From the NCBI GenBank assembly GCA_009760885.1, contig CM019719.1:29676084-29740083 (forward strand): a DNA stretch of 64,000 nt, in the 5' to 3' direction. This document shows positions 57,405-64,000 of this stretch, one piece after another. Position numbers and translations under genes: made by a program. The notes beneath the pieces were generated by a model that was not told the DNA's origin, did no database searches, and saw nothing but the letters and a program-made list of their open reading frames with translations. Origin of the DNA: Achatina immaculata (taxonomy: Eukaryota; Mollusca; Gastropoda; Stylommatophora; Achatinidae). The stretch's first letter is position 1; every line of letters starts with the position of its first letter.

Positions 57405-57700
57405 TTGGTTGTCTACGATGCGTTTTTGCCCGCACACAGTTCAAATCTCCTGCCAGCAATCTTTAATTTGTCTCAGCTCCAACAATCTCCTTAAAACTGT
57501 AATGTCCTTCCAGTCCCGCTCTTCATTTTCCCGCAGTCTGTTCAATACAGCTTCATCAATGACACACTTGTCCATTTTCAGCCTGCTTTTCATTTTAGCC
57601 TTTCCGAAGTGTATTCGTGAACCCACACGACCTGGACAGTAAATCCACGTTAGACTCGTCACATTTGAACGGAATAGCAAATTAACCCATTCTGTTCGAA
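57405..57700 (-). pseudogene. Unknown protein-like repeat (U), copy 2, proximal part
   Basis: Minus-strand frame 57680-57441 reads GRVGSRIHFGKAKMKSRLKM, DKCVIDEAVLNRLRENEERD, WKDITVLRRLLELRQIKDCW, QEI, stop. It looks strongly coding (charged, helical), and part recurs in decayed form at 23400-23480. I do not recognise the family. It could be a mobile-element ORF or an exon captured in a duplication. Confidence 0.5.
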
Positions 57701-57779
57701 GAAATTTCTTCTTAAATTTTACGAAACATACACTGTGAATCCGTCAGACGTGTGTAGTGTCTTGATATAAACAAAATGG

Positions 57780-58085
57780 CTAAGTATCTTCTGCTGACAG
57801 TGAAGTTTTTCCAGACTTCCACGAGTCTCCCTGCTCTTTATTTCTTCCATCTCCCGAAATGTTTCCGTTTAGACAAAACATGGCCCGTGTGGACTTGTAG
57901 AACTGCTGTAATAAATTTCTGTATTCTTCATTCTGCTCTGTAAGGATCTTATCTGACCTATTCCTTCTTCTGTATGTACTGTGGTCTATGTACAGTTTTA
58001 AGGATCCTTCGCATAAAATAATTATAAGCGAGAAAGTAATAAATAATATATAAAACTCTTCTCTTATACAGTAGCAGAGCTTCAA
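57780..58085 (-). other. Unrecognised open frame with a membrane-anchor-like N-terminus
   Basis: 101 codons: MKLCYCIREEF, then a hydrophobic span YILFITFSLIIILCEGSLKL (about residues 12-31), then STYRRRNRSDKILTEQNEEY and NLLQQFYKSTRAMFC. The layout suggests a signal anchor with a charged lumenal stem, on the same strand as the U frame 100 bp further. No family match; no clear splice donor seen. Could be a chance frame. Confidence 0.3.
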
Positions 58086-58675
58086 CTTCTGTTACAAAAA
58101 AACAAAACTGTAACTGCTGGAAACAAAATTGCTTAGCGTGCGGTTATGTTAAATTGATACATTCCATTGTCATGTTTTCAAAACACGACAGTTATACCAA
58201 ATCATCTCCTGCTATGAGACTCCGAGACTCCAGGCCATTTTAACGATGCCTATGCGTTAGAATATAGTGGTACTTTATATGGCTTATTAGTACATGGATG
58301 TGTCGTGGTCTTTCAGGCTTTGCTATAATACACATTAAAGCAAGTCACGATATCAACGTTCGTCTTTCAGTCACGTGACTGAGTTCTTATTAAACTTGCT
58401 CACCAGAGAAAACTTGAAGGAGAACAGCTGTGTGGAAGCTAGATGGATGTATGGAAGTATGCATTTTATCTGTCTACGTGAATGATGAGAAAGTGATTAA
58501 CTAAATATGTCTGTGAGATCTTGGAGTCTGACTTGTGCTTGGACATGTTCTTCAACGTAGAGGTCGTTCCTGAGTCGCGGTCAAAGTCGACGTCAAATGT
58601 TCGTCTGTTTGGGTGTTGTTGCATGTTGGGGCTGTCACTTCTTACAACATGAGTAATTACACATACACTTGTCCA
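58086..58675. other. No gene recognised
   Basis: No repeat or frame of note. Confidence 0.4.
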
Positions 58676-58770
58676 CAGCTAGATCACACACACACACTTA
58701 TCCACAACCTGATCACATATACATTTATCCACAACTAGATCACACACACACTTATCCACAACTAGATCAC
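58676..58770. repeat. ~30-bp tandem repeat
   Basis: Three to four units of cacacttatccacaactaga plus tcacacacac. Confidence 0.85.
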
Positions 58771-58857
58771 GCCGTACACGTTGTGGGGCAGAAGTTTACA
58801 AAATAGAAAACAAATTCTTTCATGCCGCCAGACTTAGCGATAGTCCTTGTCTCCTTC

Positions 58858-59040
58858 ATGGACTATACTTTGCTGTTATCCGAAATGTCTTCATTATGGA
58901 CTATACTTTGCTGTTATCTGAAATGTCTTCATCATGGACTATAATTTGCTGTTATCTGAAATGTCTTCATCATGGACTATACTTTGCTGTTATCTGAAAT
59001 GTCTTCATCATGGACTATACTTTGCTGTTATCCGAAATGA
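58858..59040. repeat. 38-bp tandem repeat
   Basis: Five units starting at 58858, 58896, 58934, 58972 and 59010, each atggactatactttgctgtt followed by atctgaaatgtcttcatc. Confidence 0.95.
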
Positions 59041-59858
59041 GACTGACATGATAAATGTTGAATTCTCATATCTGAAAGATGTCTACATGTCAATAAAAAA
59101 GAGGGGGGGGGGGCAGCCGGTAGATTGCTCCGGGGCCCGAAGAGCTTCCCCTGTTTAAAAAAAAGGGGAGGGGAAGCGGAAAACAGAATGGGTAATCAAC
59201 AAGATAAGCGGTTTGGGGAAGGGTGGGAAGAGGTGGCTGAGGGAAGGGAGAAGCCTGTTTTGTCGCACTCAATTATTGCGGAATCCAAGTTCTGGCTAAC
59301 ATTAGAGGAATCTGTTGATTTCTCCTTAACCTTCTAAGACTTGACACAACTTCCTGTAGACTTGTTGGCCGTGATCAATGTGGGAGATTGTTGTTTTTAC
59401 TGTCAATATAAAATCTTCATCGACCTGAGCTCATTACCTCAGGAAAATACAGAACACTGCAGCTCAACTCACATTTCCAATTAACAAGAAAAAAGAATGT
59501 ACAATATCAGCTCACGTCCTTTTTTCTTCACAACCGTTACTTTATTTTTTTTATATAAACACTCACACGTGCGTCACTGGAAAATATTGTTCACGAACCC
59601 AGACACACAGAATGCAGTGACGTCATAATGCGGACAGACAACAATTTAAAAACCAACAATCACTTCGCGCCCCCTACGTCCAAACACAGGAAACAACAAC
59701 AACAACAGCAACAATAAAACACAAATATTTAACACCGCCAGCTATACCCCACCTGATGGAAACGTTCATTTTGACCCAGGCCGGCCGTTACCCAAGCCAA
59801 CTGAACACTTCACTTTCCGAGGCGAAACTGAAGAGGTGAGAATAAGGACTTTGTCATA
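59041..59858. other. No gene recognised
   Basis: G/A-rich around 59100-59220. Nothing assigned. Confidence 0.4.
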
Positions 59859-59859
59859 T

Positions 59860-60115
59860 GGGTGTCTGAGTGGCGAAGTGGTTAGTGCACTGGTCTCTCA
59901 TGGCGAAGGTCGGGGATTCGAATCCGCTCGGAGGCACCCCAGTCACCCAGCTGTAGAAATGGGTACCCGACTTCTTCTGAAGTTGGGGAAGGAAAGGCGG
60001 CCAGGCGTGATACTGACCATATCACCCTCTAGTGTGCTGACAGGTCAAGGAAAATATGGGCACTAACACCATATCCCTATGTGCCTCTAAGGCATGATAG
60101 GATTACCTTTACCTT
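59860..60115 (+). repeat. SINE family S1, full-length copy
   Basis: The head 59860-59938 is tRNA-like: the acceptor stem ggtgtct/aggcacc pairs over 7 bp, an A-box-like gagtggcgaagtggttagtg is present, and the B box is ggggattcgaatcc. The body has cccagctgtagaaatgggta, ggaaggaaaggcggccag, gtgatactgacc and gtgctgacaggtcaagg; the tail ends in gattacctttaccttta. The anticodon stem does not fold, so it is not a tRNA gene. Partial copies are at 10140, 42588 and 52737. Confidence 0.88.
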
Positions 60116-60175
60116 TATCTTGCCATGTTCAAGACCAGTTATCAGTCGATGAGGACATTCTCCATCTCTCTCCCA

Positions 60176-60180
<5 letters not shown>

Positions 60181-60206
<26 letters not shown>

Positions 60207-60216
60207 TCATCATCAC
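60181..60216. repeat. (ATC)n microsatellite
   Basis: Trinucleotide run, with gtc interruption. Confidence 0.9.
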
Positions 60217-60337
60217 TGTTAAATGATAAACGATGATATCTCTCAACGGAAATGGAATTTTGGCCTTATCAACATCTTTATTTTATTTATTTACTGTTTT
60301 TTGCTTATTTTCTTTGCTGTTTCTAGGTCCCTACTTT

Positions 60338-60447
60338 TTCAGTAAACGTTCGGTAAATGTTGTGTCCTTCTCTTCGGTAAATGTTGTGTCCTTTTCTTCG
60401 GTAAATGTTCTGTCCTTCTCTTCGGTAAATGTTCTGTCCTTCTCTTC
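60338..60447. repeat. 24-bp tandem repeat
   Basis: Four units of cggtaaatgttgtgtccttc plus tctt. It lies within a 152-codon hydrophobic frame (60233-60691) that is probably fortuitous. Confidence 0.92.
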
Positions 60448-61379
60448 CATTTTCTTTTTCATTAGAGTCCTTTTCTGTCAGTTCGTAGTCATTACTAATC
60501 TGTCATTCCAAATATTCAACATACTGTCTTATAAAATTCTTCTCACAGATCACATCTCAGTAGAATCTCCTCTGTTACCATATTTTTGTGGAATAATAAA
60601 ATACTGTTCAGTATTCTTACACCGCTTTCTGTCTGTCTCCATCTTTAAAATCAACAACTTTGAATCCGCTAGGCAACACATTCAAGGCTGATTCATGCAA
60701 TACAGATGCTGCTCGACTTACGATTGTTCCATTTTCGATAGTTATGCATATTCAGAAGTCATCTTTAGGTATTCAAGTCAATGTAATATACTTTTTTATG
60801 GCCATGCACATTTATTGACACAATACATTTGTATCCATTTATTTATATTTCACTTACTGGTATTTAGTTGCAGAATTGTTTTTCTCTATATACTTTTTAA
60901 TGGTAATAGTAAAAATATTAACTTATTTATTTCTTACATCATATTCATATTCGACTTACAATATTTTCATCTCACGATAGGTTCAGGGAACGCAAAACCA
61001 TCGTAAACCAAGGAGCACCCTTATGCATTTGAAACCTGCGGGTTGCAGTAAAACTCAGTCATGCTGGCGGTTCGCCTGAATAGTTAAAAGCGAATAATAA
61101 AATTATTATAGCTAAACGAATGCATAAAATATATTAATTTAAACTCAAAGATAACCAGCTTGCTCTAGGAGCAGGCGGCAGCTGTAAGATCTTTACTGAC
61201 TATTCAAAACCCATTGATATAAAAAGTGGGTACAAGCAAGTGTATGTGTTGTCTCCCTTCTTGTTTCGTTCGTTTATAGAGAAAATATTTAACAGCATTA
61301 GTAAGATGTCTAATTAATCATTAATAGAACAACAGTTAATAATATGAGTGATGTAAATAACAAACAGCTTATAGCAGAA
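60448..61379. other. No gene recognised
   Basis: AT-rich. Frames are hydrophobic and T-rich, as expected from composition. Confidence 0.4.
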
Positions 61380-61639
61380 AATCTTGATGACTAACATAAT
61401 CAATCGTATGACAGAAATAAACAATAAAAGCCAAAAGTATGGACTGGAAATAAATCTTAGAAATAGAATTGTGGAAGTAATCAGCATGGAGGAGAGAAAA
61501 AAAAAACGTGTAAACTTAAAAAATGGATTTACTAGAACAAGTGACAAAATACACATATTTGAGATGCTTGATAAAAGATGATGGAAACTGCCAAATGAAA
61601 CTATACTTGAAGAGTAGGAACGGTTAAATGTTCATTAAA

Positions 61640-61996
61640 CAAAATGAAAAAGTACTTATGTTAAAACATTCCGCAACAAATGAAGGTGAAAATTGTCACA
61701 TATTATGTATACCTCCACTCTCCTCTATGATGAAAAAGCATAGGAAGAAAGCTCGCGAAATGTCATCTAAGTGCTCGAAAGGTGGATATATGAAGGTAAA
61801 TTGAGGTGTATGATTCAATTTTACATAAAGAGAGTGAGAAAAGTGGGCAGAAACAAGAATGGCAGAAAGCGAGATGAGTCCACACATACAACAATCCAGT
61901 ATTTCGGCAAAAACCTTTTTTTTCAAGTATCACATAGAAAACAACACAACAAATAAAACAGATGACAGATGTAGGCTTAGCTTTTTGGTCTCCTAG
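61640..61996. repeat. Dispersed repeat shared with 43060-43360
   Basis: Contains ggtaaattgaggtgtatgat and gagtgagaaaagtgggcaga, diverged from the copy near 43150. Origin unknown. Confidence 0.45.
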
Positions 61997-62413
61997 TAAC
62001 ATATGCCTGTGAGACCTGGACACTTAACAAAACAGCTGAGAAACACATAAATGTCTTTGAATGTAAATGCCACAGAAGAGTTCTTCAAATATCACGGACA
62101 CAAAAAAGAACAAATATATCCATACTACAAGAACTTAATATTGAAGAAGGCTCGCTAGTAAAAGGGATTAAACAGAGAAAACTTAAATATTTTGGACACA
62201 TTAAACGTCATGATAATCTAGAGAAAACCGTCTTGGAAGGGTACATAATGGGAAAAAGAAAGAGAGGAAGACCAAGGCAAAGATGGCTGCAAGACATCAT
62301 TGATGATCTGCAGATGGATGGATCAGCGGCAGGCCATCTTGCTCACAACCGAGAGGCCTACAGGAGAGCTGTTGGGGAGGCAAAGTTCAGCAAGGACATG
62401 CAAATGAATGCAT
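61997..62413 (+). mobile_element. LINE-A copy 7, 3' end nested in LINE-B
   Basis: Reads VTYACETWTLNKTAEKHINV, GHIKRHDNLEKTVLEGYIMG, KRKRGRPRQRWLQDIIDDLQ, HLAHNREAYRRAV, KDMQMNA. The final glycine codon lost a base (caaggacatg), so the usual KGHANE end is frameshifted. Tail gaatgcataag. Confidence 0.9.
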
Positions 62414-63091
62414 AAGTAAAAAGGTCGAGCACAATATACAGAAGAACAGGTAGAATTTCATGGACAAAGAAGAAAACAGTATTATTAAATCAAGTGAAAA
62501 TGAAAAGATAAATTATGAAAGATATTAGAACTAGACAGTTAAAATAATTTTGTGATATAAATTAGGAACAGAATAGGCCAAGCAAAGACTGCATTTCAGA
62601 GAATGAGAAACATATTACGCAACATATCCTTATCAATGAATGTTAGAAAACGAGTCCTAAAATGCTATATTGAACCTATCTTGTTATATGGAAGTGAATC
62701 ATGGACAATAGGCAGGTCTGCACAAAAATTATTGGAAGCAGCAGAAATGTGGTTTATTAGAAGAATGTTGCGACTCCCCTTGACAGCAGAAATAACTAAT
62801 GAAGAATGTTTGAGAAGAGCTAGAGAGACAAAAAATCTTGTCAAAAAAATAAGAGAGAGACAATGTACTTTCATAGGACATGCAATGAGAAGAAGGGGCA
62901 TTGAAAATATTATAACAACAGGAAAAATAGAGGGAAGAAAATCCAGAAGAAGACCAAGAGAAATGATACTGCACAGTCTGACGGGATGGTGTGAGAGGAG
63001 ATCACCAACTGAGCTGATGGCCTGCATGAAGGATCGGATACTCTGGAGAAGCATAATAGCCAACGCCAGTCGGCACTGCACAAGATGATGA

Positions 63092-63920
63092 TGATGATGA
63101 TTATGATATAAAGAGGCATAATACAATAATCAAAAACTATACAAGGAGGAAAAGTAGAAGAAAAAAGAGCAAAAGATCAACAATATAGAAAGGTCTGCAA
63201 CGTAAAAAGCATGTACTGGAATGAGCCCGGCCGGATGGACTATGAAAACAAAGGGCAAAATAAATCGGGGAAACCATTTGCAGCCAGCCTTATATGAGTA
63301 GAGGGGACGAGGGGATGATGATGTTGATTCTCATTTCACAGCGATGGCTCGCCAGCTCTTTGGCCACCCAGCAAACGTGTGTCTACTAATGAATTTTTGA
63401 GAACCGCTAATGTGCGCCTGCCTCTAGTGTGGCAATAACTAATTGTAGATGTTGTGCTTATTCATATCTGCACATTAGATATGCTGAAGCTTTTAGACCA
63501 GAAACCGCCTGATGTATGCGGAGCCTGTTGGAATAGTCGATATGGAAAATTTGATCAACATTTCGCATAGTTACGGGAAGTACTCATTGTATGAGATAGT
63601 TCACAGGTTGCCTGAAAGTGGGTGCGATCCTGGGTAAGATATGTAGTCGTGAATTTTTTGCCTGTCAGTACAGAAAGATGAAACAAAAAACTTTTAGAGA
63701 AATAACAGCATAATTTTGAAGTCTGCTCATCTTTAGACAGCACAGCGCCACAGAGAAAATATGTGTATATGTATGTATGCGTTCGTTTTGCCTCATTCAG
63801 AAAGTGTTTTACCTCGCTGGGCAAACTTAAGCTATAGATAGATGTTGGTTGTAGTGAGCAGGGGAATTTCAGAAGGAAAAAATGTGTTTTGCCGGTAACG
63901 CTCGCGTGATTGTACATTAT
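63092..63920. other. No gene recognised
   Basis: LINE-B tail (GAT)n at 63085-63105, then unassigned sequence; the 120-codon minus-strand frame at 63555-63917 has no recognisable features. Confidence 0.4.
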
Positions 63921-63921
63921 T

Positions 63922-64000
63922 GTTTGGATTGAAGCTTTTGAGATTGTTAATATTTGGATTGAAGCTTTTGAGATCGTTAATATTTGGATTGAAGCTTTTG
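63922..64000. repeat. 28-bp tandem repeat running off the window
   Basis: Units of tttggattgaagcttttgag plus atygttaa at about 63922, 63952 and 63980. The array continues past the end. Confidence 0.85.

Larger units (their letters stand above)
61380..63091 (+). mobile_element. LINE-B copy 2, interrupted by other repeats
   Basis: The upstream part 61380-61620 reads NRMTEINNKSQKYGLEINLR, the RT thumb/linker region. The downstream part resumes at about 62575 with AKTAFQRMRNILRN and gives a 161-codon frame (62603-63088): VLKCYIEPILLYGSESWTIG, AAEMWFIRRMLRLPLTAEIT, QCTFIGHAMRRRGIENIITT, ANASRHCTR. Its stop is the first TGA of a (atg)n tail. It matches LINE-B copy 1 at 32321-32836. In between lie the 61640-61990 repeat and LINE-A copy 7. 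Confidence 0.85.

Noticed and set aside
59860..59938. tRNA gene
   Set aside because: The acceptor stem and B box are good, but the anticodon arm does not fold and the sequence continues into a SINE body shared with other loci.
60233..60691. 152-codon hydrophobic ORF resembling a membrane protein
   Set aside because: T-rich DNA gives Phe/Leu/Ser-rich frames; it includes a 24-bp tandem repeat and has no recognisable domain.

Overview
This is eukaryotic nuclear DNA from an invertebrate animal. The evidence is GT-AG introns in a conserved animal gene, AT-rich composition, many LINE/SINE/DNA-transposon remnants and long minisatellites. The repeat mix (tRNA-headed SINEs, RTE-like LINEs with short-repeat tails, and a U2-like element whose 3' stem-loop resembles lophotrochozoan U2) suggests a spiralian, most likely a mollusc. 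That placement is inference; no single sequence here proves it.

Layout. (1) Positions 1 to about 11.6 kb hold the last exons of one recognisable gene on the + strand, tubulin-folding cofactor D (TBCD). Eight exons with consistent splice phases encode about 255 C-terminal residues, followed by a less certain terminal exon. Its introns carry a 60-bp minisatellite, a ~33-bp minisatellite, TTAA-flanked terminal-inverted-repeat elements (one with a U2-snRNA-like retrocopy inserted) and decayed LINEs. (2) At 12.2-13.7 kb there are phase-compatible exon-like segments ending in an acidic 12-residue repeat, with a homopolymer that decides the reading frame. (3) From 13.7 to 64 kb I recognise no intact gene. 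It is a mosaic of transposons and satellites: eight copies of one RTE-like LINE (LINE-A), two copies of a second LINE (LINE-B), three tails of a third (LINE-C), a dead mariner, hAT fragments and short hAT-type elements, two SINE families, a foldback element, and about twenty tandem arrays. The largest arrays are 21.06-22.93 kb (C-tract units), 23.6-25.8 kb (two sister satellites of 37 and 36 bp), 33.1-33.9 kb (56 bp) and 53.6-55.3 kb (25 bp).

How parts relate. Many insertions are nested, so their order can be read: U2-like copy into a TTAA element; LINE-A into a mariner; LINE-A into LINE-B; LINE-A into an unknown element whose uninterrupted relative sits at 23.2 kb; a 25-bp minisatellite grown from a segment inside a dispersed repeat. 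Target-site duplications of 9-12 bp flank five or six LINE-A copies. TBCD is the only gene whose product can be named: a chaperone that works with cofactors C and E and Arl2 in alpha/beta-tubulin dimer assembly.
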